DNA from: Chitinophaga terrae (ex Kim and Jung 2007)
Lineage (GTDB): Bacteria; Bacteroidota; Bacteroidia; Chitinophagales; Chitinophagaceae
Direction of reading: 5' to 3'
Assembly (NCBI RefSeq): GCF_900107795.1
Contig: NZ_FNRL01000022.1
Span: forward strand, 48,113 to 112,112
DNA length: 64,000 nt
Shown: one piece after another, positions 1 to 8,061 of the stretch
Position numbering within the stretch: the first letter of the stretch is position 1
Layout: each line of letters begins with the position of its first letter
The notes under the pieces: model-generated
The model's input: only the letters and a program-made list of their open reading frames with translations
What the model was told of the DNA's origin: nothing
The model's database searches: none
Made by a program: the position numbers and the translations under genes

Positions 1-152
1 AAAACGGGTAATGGAAAAAAACTTTTCCTGCGGAGCCAGGCGGTATCTGTTAAAGAAGATGGAGCGGATGAAGTATCGCGGACAATGAACTGACCCTGGG
101 CGCTGACTGCAAACAACAGGAATAAGACTATGATATGGAGGTTTTTACACAT
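1..152 (-). CDS. Secreted protein of unknown function, 3' end cut by window edge
   Basis: Reading from an ATG at 152 on the minus strand gives 50 residues without a stop before the window ends. The first 20 or so residues are a typical Sec signal peptide: a Lys near the N-terminus, the hydrophobic stretch IIVLFLLFAVS, then a likely cut near AQG/Q. The mature part starts FIVRDTSSAP and is too short to assign. A TAnnTTTG promoter element lies only 6 nt before the ATG, so the mRNA may be leaderless or nearly so. It is too short to have been called by a length-limited ORF finder. Confidence 0.6.
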   Translation of the reverse strand, partial: MCKNLHIIVLFLLFAVSAQGQFIVRDTSSAPSSLTDTAWLRRKSFFPLPV

Positions 153-158
153 AGGGTG

Positions 159-166
159 CAAATGTA
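159..166 (-). promoter_or_regulatory. Bacteroidota -7 promoter element (TACATTTG)
   Basis: On the minus strand the sequence is TACATTTG, an exact match to the Bacteroidota TAnnTTTG element, 6 nt before the ATG of the truncated secreted protein. No clear TTTG -33 element is seen at 19 nt spacing. Confidence 0.5.
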
Positions 167-234
167 AAGAAATACGAATTACGAAGCTCAGGCAAAATAA
201 ATTACCTGTTCAGGCGTTCGCAATTCGTATATCC

Positions 235-516
235 TTATCTGTCAGAATGCCCCAGGCTTTTATCGGGGCAAACCAGGTCCCTGACCAATTGCTTTAATGC
301 TTTTATTTCGGGGAAATGTCCTGATTCGCGGCGGTCGAATATCACTTCTTCTCCCAGCCTGATAATGTATGTGCCGCCGGTTTCGCTGGGCTGTAATGTA
401 ACGCCGCCCAACTCACCGGTAAACGTGGTAAGCAGTTCCTGCGCCATATAGGCAGCCCGGAGCAGCCATCCACATTTTGGGCAGTATTCTATGGAAATAA
501 CAGGTTTCATTGGCAT
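235..516 (-). CDS. SelT/SelW/SelH (Rdx) family thioredoxin-like protein, Cys form
   Basis: This 93-residue protein has the SelW-type start IEYCPKCGWLLRAAYMAQELLTTF, shown here only to its key parts: the redox motif Cys-Pro-Lys-Cys near residue 12, then a helix with AQELL. Family members have CxxU or CxxC; this one has Cys at both positions, so no selenocysteine is needed. The length is normal for bacterial members (about 80-100). The physiological substrate of the family is unclear, and a thiol redox role is inferred from the fold. Start could be the Met at 516 or at 510, the latter giving MKPVISIEY as in relatives. It is followed upstream by a dead transporter gene. Confidence 0.85.
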   Translation of the reverse strand: MPMKPVISIEYCPKCGWLLRAAYMAQELLTTFTGELGGVTLQPSETGGTYIIRLGEEVIFDRRESGHFPEIKALKQLVRDLVCPDKSLGHSDR

Positions 517-534
517 ACCTTGTTTATTAAAAAC

Positions 535-1067
535 TTATTTTGTTGCAACTAATCGACGACCCGATAACGATGATATTGCTATGAACACTCCTGTTACCAG
601 CAATACGCTTCCCGCGATGAACGGGGCGCCCGGGAAATAGCTGCAAGTGCACGGCAGCTACCATCGCTCCCACAAACATAAGCGAATAACCTACTTCTTT
701 TTCTGACCATCTAGATTTTTCTATGGTATAAAAATTCCATGTCAACTGCACCGCATAACCTGCCATGTATGTCAGTACCAAAGCTACAATTAATCCTGAA
801 ATCACGGGGTTTTACGCTGATGCAACTAAAAACCCAGGGGGTAGGCTGTTTCCAGTCGAACGTTCTCTTGTTTTCCCGTAACAGCGATCCAGGCAAAATA
901 AAATAACATGATAAATTGATTGATGGCTTAAGCGGCCATTAACCAGCCTGCATAACGCAAGGAATCACGTAATCCCTGACCGGTCAGTTCTTGATCAACC
1001 GGGGCATTACAGGTATGATAATTCCAAAGCCCACCACATCTATTAAGTCGTCTCTTTTCACAGTCAT
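535..1067 (-). pseudogene. Degenerate TCR/Tet-type MFS transporter remnant
   Basis: Pieces of one MFS protein lie in order but in different frames. From the ATG at 1067 comes a first-helix segment, in frames broken by shifts: VVGFGIIIPVMP, then KELTGQGLRDSLRYAGWLMAA, cut by a TAA and followed by AINQFI. The central half is missing. The sequence then jumps to PGSLLRENKRTFDWKQ, which matches the segment before helix 7 of this family, then to GYAVQLTWNFYTIEKSRWS and EVGYSLMFVGAMVAAV. A last shifted segment, APFIAGSVLLVTGVFIAISS, ends at the TAA at 535. Intact members have about 400 residues; 533 bp cannot encode that. Internal deletions plus several frameshifts make this a clear pseudogene. What it exported cannot be said. 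Confidence 0.8.
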
Positions 1068-1264
1068 AAGAAAAAAATAATTTCGCGAAAGATACGATCC
1101 TAATTGATGATTTATAATCAGATATACCAACAAAATAAGTCCTGTTACCTACTTTTTTACCAATGCTGTTTTGAATCATCCTATATTATTTCTATTTTTA
1201 ACCAATGTTAGGGTGATATACCCCATAACTTTCGCTCTTTTCTCAGCCAACATTAAGACACATT

Positions 1265-3283
1265 ATGCTGCAGGCCAGTCCTCTGAAGAATTGCCTCATA
1301 ATCCCCTTTCTTTTCCACTTGCTGGCACCAGCGATTGCACAGCAGGCGAAGGATTCGTTAGAATTATCACTTGTACAGCATAGCCCAAAAGACACAACCA
1401 GGATCAATACGCTCAATTCGCTTTCCAGGAACTATTTCATGAAAGACCCGGTAAAAGCGGCCGCGTATGCCAACGAAGCTTTAAAGATCAGTGATAGTCT
1501 CCATTTTATTAAAGGTAAAATATGGGCATTACGCAATTTGGCTTTGGTAGAAAACGCCAAAGGAAATCTTGATCAACAAATGCAATTGACATTATCATCG
1601 CTGCGCCTGGCCGAAACCCAGGGAGATGATTATGTACTCGGTGTTCTCAATAACGATATAGGGAATATTTTCACAGAACTGAACAGCCCGAGGGAGGCTC
1701 TTCCTTATTTACATAAAGCGTTAAAAATACGCCAGAAAAGTAATGAGCGTCCCGAAATCGGAAAAACGTTAAACAACATCGGCTCCGCCTATATCGCTTT
1801 GCGGGTGCTGGATTCGGCATTACTATTTTTAGAAAAAGCGGAAAAGATCAAACTGGAACTGAAAGACCATAAAAGTCTTGCTTATACATACGAGAACCTG
1901 GGCATTGTATCCATGCTGCAACAGAAATTGGGAGCAGCCCTTCGTTATCATACCCTTTCGCTCAAATACTACCAGGAGGCACAGAATCTTTCAGGTATTG
2001 CCAAAGCCAGCATGAACCTGGCAGAAGTACAGATCTTTCATGGCAACCTTAAAGAAGCCGCCCGCAACCTCGCGCTGGCAGACAGCTGCAATGCTACTTT
2101 GCAAAATGCGAAGAACGAAATGATCTATTACAAGGTCAAATATGAGCTGGATTCTGCCCGTAAAGACTTTGCTTCAGCTTTCGACAGCTATAAGGAATTC
2201 AGTACCCGGAGCTTCGATTATTTCAGCGCTGAAAAAGGGAGACTCATTTCCAAAAGCCAGGAAAAGTATGAAGCGGAGAAAAAACAACGGGAGAATATTA
2301 TGCTGAAAAAGGAACAGCATATGCACCTGGCCACCATACAGCAACAGAAGGTGCTGGTGTTATCTGCCGTCGCTCTGTTCCTTGCCCTGCTGCTGATCAC
2401 CGTAATGGTTTACCGCCTGTATAAAAAACAACAGGAACTCTACCTGCAACTGAATAACAAGAACCGGGAAGTATCGTTACAGAACCAGATCATCCTGGAG
2501 CAGAACAACACACTGGAAAGCCTGAACCAGGTGAAAGACAAGATATTCAGCGTCATCTCGCACGACCTCAGGTCGCCGCTCGCCATCCTTGAAGGCTTGC
2601 TCTTCCTGCTGAAAGATGAAAAGATAGATGCCTCGCAGTTTAACAAGTATACAGATGAACTCTGGAGAGATGTGAAGAACACGGCCTATATGATGGATAA
2701 TATGCTGCAGTGGGCCAGTAACCAGATGAAAGGAATTCGTGTGAAACCGGACGACTTTGATCTGACCCACCTGCTCAACAGGGAATTTGAATTGCTGGAA
2801 ACCCTGGCAAAGCAGAAGGATATCAACCTGTATCACAAGTTTGATGAGTGCATTATGGTGTATGCCGATCCCGATATGATCCAGCTGGTATTGAGGAACC
2901 TGATCAATAATGCGATCAAATTCACCCAGGCGGGTGGCGAAATATCTGTAACCGCGACCGTTCAGAAATACCGGGTGGAAGTTGTGGTCCAGGACAATGG
3001 AATGGGTATTCCGGTTGAAAGCCAGCATCGCATCTTCTCCAATATCTACTATTCTACCAATGGTACAAAAAATGAAAAAGGCTGTGGCCTGGGCTTGAAC
3101 CTCTCGAAGGATTTCATAGAAAGAAATCATGGACAGATCTGGTTTGAAAGCACCCCGGGTAAAGGAAGCCGTTTTTCGTTCACCATACCCGTTGCGGACG
3201 AGCCAGACCAGGGCCCCCGTCCCTATTCTACCATGATCGTACAAGATCACCCGGTTACCGGCGTACAGATCTTAAGAAGATAG
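1265..3283 (+). CDS. TPR-containing membrane sensor histidine kinase
   Basis: The 672-residue protein has a signal peptide (hydrophobic to about residue 25, cut after AIA), a periplasmic region of tetratricopeptide-like helices (about 40-330, with LNNDIGNIF and LNNIGSAYIAL units), a coiled coil rich in Lys/Glu/Gln, and one membrane helix at about 365-385. The cytoplasmic part has a HisKA domain with SHDLRSP (phosphorylated His near 433) and a HATPase with the N box NLINNAIKFT, G1 DNGMGIP near 577 and G2 GCGLGLNLS near 610. It is a sensor kinase of the kind common in Bacteroidota. No response regulator gene is beside it, so its partner is unknown. Its 3' end overlaps the convergent Lrp gene by 12 bp. 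Confidence 0.9.
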   Translation: MLQASPLKNCLIIPFLFHLLAPAIAQQAKDSLELSLVQHSPKDTTRINTLNSLSRNYFMKDPVKAAAYANEALKISDSLHFIKGKIWALRNLALVENAKGNLDQQMQLTLSSLRLAETQGDDYVLGVLNNDIGNIFTELNSPREALPYLHKALKIRQKSNERPEIGKTLNNIGSAYIALRVLDSALLFLEKAEKIKLELKDHKSLAYTYENLGIVSMLQQKLGAALRYHTLSLKYYQEAQNLSGIAKASMNLAEVQIFHGNLKEAARNLALADSCNATLQNAKNEMIYYKVKYELDSARKDFASAFDSYKEFSTRSFDYFSAEKGRLISKSQEKYEAEKKQRENIMLKKEQHMHLATIQQQKVLVLSAVALFLALLLITVMVYRLYKKQQELYLQLNNKNREVSLQNQIILEQNNTLESLNQVKDKIFSVISHDLRSPLAILEGLLFLLKDEKIDASQFNKYTDELWRDVKNTAYMMDNMLQWASNQMKGIRVKPDDFDLTHLLNREFELLETLAKQKDINLYHKFDECIMVYADPDMIQLVLRNLINNAIKFTQAGGEISVTATVQKYRVEVVVQDNGMGIPVESQHRIFSNIYYSTNGTKNEKGCGLGLNLSKDFIERNHGQIWFESTPGKGSRFSFTIPVADEPDQGPRPYSTMIVQDHPVTGVQILRR

Positions 3284-3745
3284 ATCCAGCGGGTAGCTGG
3301 TAGTGTATTTCACAGGTGTCATCACAAATGAACTATGAACCTGGGCAATATTTTCTACGGCTGCCAGTTTATTTGTAAGGAAATATTGATAGCTCTTCAT
3401 ATCTGCCACTGCAACTTTCAGCATATAATCGTATGTTCCTGCCAGGTGGTAACATTCCATTACTTCTTCCATTTTCCTGATGGCCGTTTCAAATTGCCGT
3501 ATCAGCTTTTGGGAATGCAGCTGGAGCGATACATTGCAGAACACTGTCAGGGCCTTGCCTATTTTTTCTGCGTCCAGCAAAGTCACATATTGCCGTATCA
3601 CACCCGATCTTTCTATCTTCTTCAGCCGCTCATAGGTAGGCGTTACCGACAAACCGATCTTATGGGCAATTTCCTTGGTGTTCAGCCTTGCATCGTCCTG
3701 CAATGCCCGCAGGATCTTCATATCTGTCAAATCAAAAGTTTCCAT
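3272..3745 (-). CDS. Lrp/AsnC family transcriptional regulator
   Basis: The chosen start (METFDLTDMKIL, ATG at 3745) gives 157 residues, the usual Lrp/AsnC size. The longer reading upstream lacks family similarity. The N-terminal winged helix-turn-helix reads LDDARLNTKEIAHKIGLS in key parts, with a recognition helix TYERLKKIERSGVI. The C-terminal half (about 65-150) is the RAM ligand-binding, oligomerisation domain, with the GTYDYMLKV stretch. Such proteins respond to amino acids. The gene is divergent from the decarboxylase at 3910, which suggests that it regulates that gene, perhaps in answer to the substrate amino acid. Confidence 0.92.
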   Translation of the reverse strand: METFDLTDMKILRALQDDARLNTKEIAHKIGLSVTPTYERLKKIERSGVIRQYVTLLDAEKIGKALTVFCNVSLQLHSQKLIRQFETAIRKMEEVMECYHLAGTYDYMLKVAVADMKSYQYFLTNKLAAVENIAQVHSSFVMTPVKYTTSYPLDLSS

Positions 3746-3873
3746 AAAGTAATTTTTTTCTGAATACCAACTGCAATATGCAGAAAATAGCAAAATTGAA
3801 CTACTAATATTTAAAAAACAGTATTCTTTTACCAAATAAACTTACATCAAAGTTTTATTAGCTTATTAAATTT

Positions 3874-3881
3874 TACATTCG
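3874..3881 (+). promoter_or_regulatory. Probable -7 element of the decarboxylase gene (TACATTCG)
   Basis: TACATTCG is one base off TAnnTTTG and lies 29 nt before the ATG of the PLP decarboxylase, in the divergent region shared with the Lrp gene. No convincing -33 element is visible. Confidence 0.4.
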
Positions 3882-3909
3882 CAGTATCATACACCTGTAA
3901 ACAACGCTT

Positions 3910-5043
3910 ATGAATGACTTTACATTATCTGCGGCTGATGCTGTGGAAATGAATAACCTGTTATCCGACTGTGAACGTTTTACGACCAGCTTCCTGGGAT
4001 ACCCGGTGGCAAAAGATTTTGATTATTCTCCCCTCTTTCCTTTCCTGCAATATCCATTGAACAACCTGGGAGATCCCTATATTTCTTCTACCTACGCTGT
4101 AGGAAGCCGGGAAATGGAGAAATATGTGATCAGCTTCTTCGCAGATCTTTTCAGGGCAGAACCGGATAACTACTGGGGCTATGTTACCAACGGCGGTTCG
4201 GAAGGAAACCTGTACGGGTTGTACCTCGCAAGGGAGATCTATCCGAAAGGCATGGTCTATTATTCTGAGTCCACCCATTATAGCGTTCAAAAGAACATAC
4301 ATCTTTTAAACCTGCCCGGTATCATTATTAAATGCCAGGAAAACGGGGAAATGGATTATGACGACCTGGAAGAAGCAATCAGGCCAAACCGGCACTTGCC
4401 GGTGATCATCCTGGCCAACATTGGCACCACTATGACAGAGGCCAGGGACAATGTTTCAGAGATCAAAGCGATACTCAGGAAACTGGCTATACGGCATCAT
4501 TATATCCATGCGGATGGTGCGTTATCCGGCAGTTATGCAGCCTTCCTGGACCCTCGCCCGGCTTTTGATTTTGCCGACGGAGTGGACAGCATTGCCATCA
4601 GCGGGCATAAATTTATCGGCAGTCCTATACCCTGTGGCGTGGTATTGGCCAAGAAGACGCATCGCGACAGGATAGCCAGGTCTGTGGCTTACATAGGAAC
4701 GCTAGATACTACCATTACCGGTTCCAGGAATGGGCATAGTCCTTTGTTCCTTTGGTATGCGCTGAAAAGTATGGGAATAACCGGTTTGAAGATGAGGGCG
4801 GAAAACAGCCTGGCAACCGCAGCTTATGCGGTGGAACGCCTGAACGAAACCGGGATTGCCGCCTGGCGGAATCCCAATGCGATCACGGTGGTATTTCCCG
4901 CGCCTTCCGCTGTGTGTTGCAGGCAGTTCCAGCTGGCGGCAGAAAATGGCATCTCGCATATTATCTGCATGCCGGGGATAGGAAAAAGCCAAATAGACCG
5001 GTTTGTGGCTGCACTGCAACAGGAAGCGGCAGTTCCTGCATAA
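3910..5043 (+). CDS. hdc: PLP-dependent decarboxylase, histidine decarboxylase type
   Basis: The 377-residue protein has the group II decarboxylase fold: TNGGSEGNLYGLYLARE (PLP phosphate region, about 95-112), STHYSV, the Asp/Ala motif HADGALSG that holds the PLP ring, and SGHKFIG with Lys234 as the Schiff-base lysine. Length and motif spacing fit the PLP-type bacterial histidine decarboxylases (about 378 residues) rather than the longer glutamate or aromatic enzymes. The expected reaction is L-histidine to histamine plus CO2 in the cytoplasm. No antiporter gene is adjacent, so a classical acid-resistance pair is not seen here. The divergent Lrp gene may regulate it. Substrate specificity is inferred; serine decarboxylase is a near relative. 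Confidence 0.8.
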   Translation: MNDFTLSAADAVEMNNLLSDCERFTTSFLGYPVAKDFDYSPLFPFLQYPLNNLGDPYISSTYAVGSREMEKYVISFFADLFRAEPDNYWGYVTNGGSEGNLYGLYLAREIYPKGMVYYSESTHYSVQKNIHLLNLPGIIIKCQENGEMDYDDLEEAIRPNRHLPVIILANIGTTMTEARDNVSEIKAILRKLAIRHHYIHADGALSGSYAAFLDPRPAFDFADGVDSIAISGHKFIGSPIPCGVVLAKKTHRDRIARSVAYIGTLDTTITGSRNGHSPLFLWYALKSMGITGLKMRAENSLATAAYAVERLNETGIAAWRNPNAITVVFPAPSAVCCRQFQLAAENGISHIICMPGIGKSQIDRFVAALQQEAAVPA

Positions 5044-5049
5044 ACATCT

Positions 5050-5934
5050 TTAATTACCGATACCTTCTGCAATGGCTAATATCTCCGTGTTCAATGCACG
5101 GCGTATCAGCCGTTCTGTTTCTTTGTCGGCCAGCGGCATCAATAACTGCACTTTAAACTGTACAAAATCTTTTTTTATTTCTATGGTTTTAAGGGAGAAG
5201 CTATTGGGATCGTAGCTTTTAGCGTAGGCAGCGATGGCGTTCCTGAGCCGCTCTTCCACGCCGGTAATGGTAATGGGATGTTTATGATCAAGTTCAAATT
5301 CCAGGCTTAGTTTCCTGATATTCTGCTTGGATTGGTTGACTACCACAGCTGCAAAGATCACGGAATTAGGAATGATGACGATCTCGTCGTCTTCGTTCTG
5401 TATCACAACGTTGATGAGGGTTATATCCATGATCTTGCCTTTGTTGTCTCCCACCCTGATATGATCGCCCAGCGAAAGCTGGTCGGAGAACATGATGATG
5501 AGGCCATTGATCATATTAGTGATATAATCTTTGGTGAGCAGGGCCAGGGCTGCGGCAACGATGGTGATGCTGGTAACGAACTTCAGCGGATCAACGCCGA
5601 AGAAAAAGGTAATGGCCAGCAGGAAGAAGATGGTATTAAAAACGGCGGTGATGCGCGTCAGTCCCAATACAAAATTGTCTTTTTCTATAGGTTTTATTTT
5701 GTGCCTCCTGGTATACCAGGAAAGGATCACCAGCCAGGCCAGGGAGATGATGAGGTTGGCGCCAAGGAAAAAAGAGAGGGCATTTGTCAGTTTAAACAGC
5801 CATACGAGTTTATCGTAAACGGCAGGATGTTCGAGGTTAAAGTAAACAATCGCCAGGTACAGTACCAATTTAATCAGGAATATGATCCGTTCTTTTCTAT
5901 GCGTATGTTTATAGGTTTTATCGGTTACCATCAT
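5050..5934 (-). CDS. MscS-family mechanosensitive ion channel
   Basis: The 294-residue protein has four hydrophobic segments: about 19-35, 45-75, 93-112 and the pore-type helix around 118-135 (TSITIVAAALALLTKDYITNMINGL in key parts). The MscS beta domain follows, with SDQLSLGDHIRVGDNKGKI and VIIPNSVIF, the signature of the family. It should open under membrane tension and release osmolytes after hypo-osmotic shock. It converges with the decarboxylase gene with a 6-bp gap. Two Met codons in tandem (5934 and 5931) make the exact start uncertain. A second MscS gene is at 38178. Confidence 0.9.
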   Translation of the reverse strand: MMVTDKTYKHTHRKERIIFLIKLVLYLAIVYFNLEHPAVYDKLVWLFKLTNALSFFLGANLIISLAWLVILSWYTRRHKIKPIEKDNFVLGLTRITAVFNTIFFLLAITFFFGVDPLKFVTSITIVAAALALLTKDYITNMINGLIIMFSDQLSLGDHIRVGDNKGKIMDITLINVVIQNEDDEIVIIPNSVIFAAVVVNQSKQNIRKLSLEFELDHKHPITITGVEERLRNAIAAYAKSYDPNSFSLKTIEIKKDFVQFKVQLLMPLADKETERLIRRALNTEILAIAEGIGN

Positions 5935-5994
5935 AACAAGTAATCACAGTCTCTTTGCTGCGAAGGTACAAACTTGGATGAGGTTTGGAAAACC

Positions 5995-6249
5995 TTATTT
6001 CATTTTATCGAGGATATCCTCCCAGATGATACGGGCAATTTGCTCCGCTTCAACGATGCGGATATTGCCTTCCAGCGAATCAGTATGATCGGCTGTAAAA
6101 GAGGAAGAATGTGGTTGGTATTCTTCCAGCACATATTCCCTCACGTCCGGTACCACCTGAAAAGCTGTTTCAAGTGCTGTCTTATCTATCGTAATGATCA
6201 AACCATAGGGCTTCCCATCAATGATCACAGTTATGCTGTGCGTTTCCAT
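5995..6249 (-). CDS. Small hypothetical protein
   Basis: The 84-residue acidic protein begins METHSITVIIDGKPYGLIITID, read here as two beta strands, and ends in the helix EQIARIIWEDILDKMK. It has no signal peptide, Cys or membrane segment. I do not recognise a family. It lies alone between the MscS gene and the basic-tail protein, on the same strand as both. The hydrophobic/acidic patterning and normal codon use favour a real gene. Confidence 0.6.
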   Translation of the reverse strand: METHSITVIIDGKPYGLIITIDKTALETAFQVVPDVREYVLEEYQPHSSSFTADHTDSLEGNIRIVEAEQIARIIWEDILDKMK

Positions 6250-6343
6250 AAAAAATCGATTTGAATTACGGATTACGATAAAAGTTAATTACAAATTTAT
6301 TTTCAACTGTCTACCGTAACCCGTAAATTCTGCCAATTCAATG

Positions 6344-6823
6344 TCAGGCCGTTGCAGCAGATTTTCTGCGGGCCGTTGTTTTTTTCCTGGATGCAGACTT
6401 TTTAGTTGCAGCCTTCCTGGTAGCGGTTTTACGGGTACCAGCTTTAGCTGTGGATTTCCGGCCACCTGATTTGGCTGTGGATTTCCTTGCTGATGTTTTT
6501 CCTGAAGTCGTTTTTTTGGAAGCGGCTTTCTTTGCTGTTGATTTCTTTGCTGTAGCTTTCTTGGCAGTGGATTTCTTTGAAGCGGCAGCTTTTTTAGGCG
6601 CTGCTTTTTTTGCGGAGCTGCGTTTGGAAGAACTTCTTCCGGAGGAGGATTTACGATCTGGAACTTTGTCGCCTTCTTCACGGGCCTCAGATAAACCAAT
6701 AGCAACTGCTTGTTTTGGATTGGTTACCTTTTTCCCGCTCCTGCCGCTTTTCAACTTGCCTTCTTTCATTTCTCGCATCACTTTTTCTACTTTCTTCTGT
6801 GAGGCGTTTGAATACTTTGCCAT
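6344..6823 (-). CDS. DUF6496-like protein with histone-H1-like Lys/Ala tail
   Basis: From the ATG at 6823 (MAKYSNASQKK) the protein has 159 residues. Residues 1-55 form a compact domain with VEKVMREMKEGKLKSG, KQAVAIGLSEARE and a Pro/Asp boundary, as in small Bacteroidota and proteobacterial proteins with this domain. The rest is a low-complexity tail of repeated KKA, KKS, TAKK and RKTA units, very like eukaryotic H1 tails. An upstream in-frame Met would add a Cys/Phe-rich segment and is unlikely. DNA binding or compaction is inferred from charge. The neighbouring KGG protein and MscS channel suggest a stress setting. Confidence 0.75.
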   Translation of the reverse strand: MAKYSNASQKKVEKVMREMKEGKLKSGRSGKKVTNPKQAVAIGLSEAREEGDKVPDRKSSSGRSSSKRSSAKKAAPKKAAASKKSTAKKATAKKSTAKKAASKKTTSGKTSARKSTAKSGGRKSTAKAGTRKTATRKAATKKSASRKKTTARRKSAATA

Positions 6824-7083
6824 GACAAAAAATTTAGATGGGTTAAAAAAAGAATAACACTTGTGAGAAAACAAATTGCAAGCCATTGAGAATCCATTTA
6901 TTCCAATGTTAGAAATCGGGGTGCTATGTGTGTATTTTTCTATGGATTGTGGAATGAATTGCCCCTATAGTTAGGAATCAATACATCTATACTGTTGTAT
7001 ACTGGCAAAAACAGCGGTGGCATGTTCCTTGATCGCAGTATACAGAGTTTACTTAACCTACTATCACTATTAAAACTACAATT

Positions 7084-7413
7084 ATGGAAGACATGAGATT
7101 TAATCAGGCATCTACTGTTGCCACGCATGACAAAAGCAATGAGCCGAAAAAGCACAGTAAACGTGGATTTGCCTCAATGGATCCTGAGCAACAACGTGCG
7201 ATTTCGAGGGAAGGAGGACGTGCAGCCCATCAACAAGGTGTGGCCCATAAATTCACATCTGAAGAAGCTCGTGCCGCTGGTAGAAAAGGTGGTATAGCAG
7301 TTAGCCGCAATCGTGAACATATGGCTGCAATTGGAAGAAAAGGCGGCACAAACCGTGGCAAAAAGAAAAATGCTATGGCCAACGCTAGTAACGAAGGTAA
7401 TGGTCAACTATAA
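7084..7413 (+). CDS. KGG-repeat stress-induced protein (YciG-like)
   Basis: The 109-residue hydrophilic protein carries the KGG/EGG repeats of the general stress protein family: ISREGGRAAHQ near 40, AAGRKGGIAVSRN near 65 and AAIGRKGGTNRG near 85, preceded by the RGFASMDPEQQR motif typical of the first repeat. It has no signal peptide or membrane segment. The molecular role of the family is not established; it is induced by stress in several bacteria. Upstream, GTATACTG (6997) and its mirror CAGTATAC (7036) flank 31 nt and could be an operator. A long inverted repeat follows the stop. Confidence 0.85.
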   Translation: MEDMRFNQASTVATHDKSNEPKKHSKRGFASMDPEQQRAISREGGRAAHQQGVAHKFTSEEARAAGRKGGIAVSRNREHMAAIGRKGGTNRGKKKNAMANASNEGNGQL

Positions 7414-7417
7414 CTTA

Positions 7418-7514
7418 TTATTTCCGGACGTTGGAACAGCGTCATAAATGCCAGGTAGTATAAAGACTCTTAAATTACCAGGAAATTAACGCTGTTCCAA
7501 CCACCCGGAAATAA
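7418..7514. repeat. Long imperfect inverted repeat (about 24-bp arms)
   Basis: The arm 7418-7441 (TTATTTCCGGACGTTGGAAC then AGCG) is mirrored by 7490-7514, with two small differences, around a 48-nt centre. The symmetric stem could be the KGG gene's terminator, although no T tract follows on either side, or a small palindromic mobile element (REP/MITE-like). It starts 5 nt after the KGG stop codon. Confidence 0.7.
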
Positions 7515-7641
7515 ACTTTTACACCCCATCCATTGCTTTGCAACCCCATTTTCCTGCTAACCCATTTCTGTTTTCTTTCTTTTTTCTCCTGTTTTAAAAC
7601 CTGTCTGATACTATATTTGCATGTGAATCAAGTATCGTCAA

Positions 7642-8055
7642 ATGATTTTGGAATCTGATATCAGGATAGGTAATTATGTGTCGTATTTCGACTACAATAT
7701 GGAGGAAACAGCGTTTACGGTGGAAGGCATCCTCGACGGGTATGTTTACAACTCCGGTTTGCCCTTAAGTAAATTGTCGCTGGAGAAAACTAACCCGGTG
7801 ATACTTGACCTGTTCCTGCTCAGGAAATTTGGATTTATTAAGGGAGAAAAGGAATATGGTGAAGACGAAAACGTCTACTCCCTCAAATACAACCGTTTAC
7901 ACAGCGTTCATATCAGGTATGAAAATGAAGTTTTTCAGCCTATGGCAGATGCACCCGGGGGATTGGTTCCTTTCGGCAGGCCTATCGTGCATGTACACCA
8001 GCTTCAAAATCTTTTTCACGCTATCACCAGGGATGAACTGACCTTATACGAATAA
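7642..8055 (+). CDS. Conserved hypothetical protein of Bacteroidota type
   Basis: The 137-residue protein begins MILESDIRIGNYVSYFD and ends VHVHQLQNLFHAITRDELTLYE. This layout (an early IGNYV motif, a middle FLLRKFGFIKG segment and a closing HxLQNLxxAxTxxEL helix) is familiar from short Bacteroidota proteins often seen near phage or plasmid genes. No function is known to me. It has no signal peptide or membrane segment. It converges on the sulfite dehydrogenase operon with a 6-bp gap. Confidence 0.6.
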   Translation: MILESDIRIGNYVSYFDYNMEETAFTVEGILDGYVYNSGLPLSKLSLEKTNPVILDLFLLRKFGFIKGEKEYGEDENVYSLKYNRLHSVHIRYENEVFQPMADAPGGLVPFGRPIVHVHQLQNLFHAITRDELTLYE

Positions 8056-8061
8056 TACCCT

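Noticed and set aside
527..1179. Three separate small hypothetical genes
   Set aside because: Read together they form one degraded MFS transporter, so they are annotated as a single pseudogene.
2477..3250. A 257-residue open frame opposite the first histidine kinase
   Set aside because: Antisense shadow of the kinase domain, whose motifs (SHDLRSP, DNGMGIP) are clear; codon-position mirroring explains the frame.
6289..6705. A Pro/Lys/Gln-rich frame overlapping the histone-like gene
   Set aside because: It is a shifted frame of the same low-complexity Lys/Ala-coding sequence, not an independent gene.
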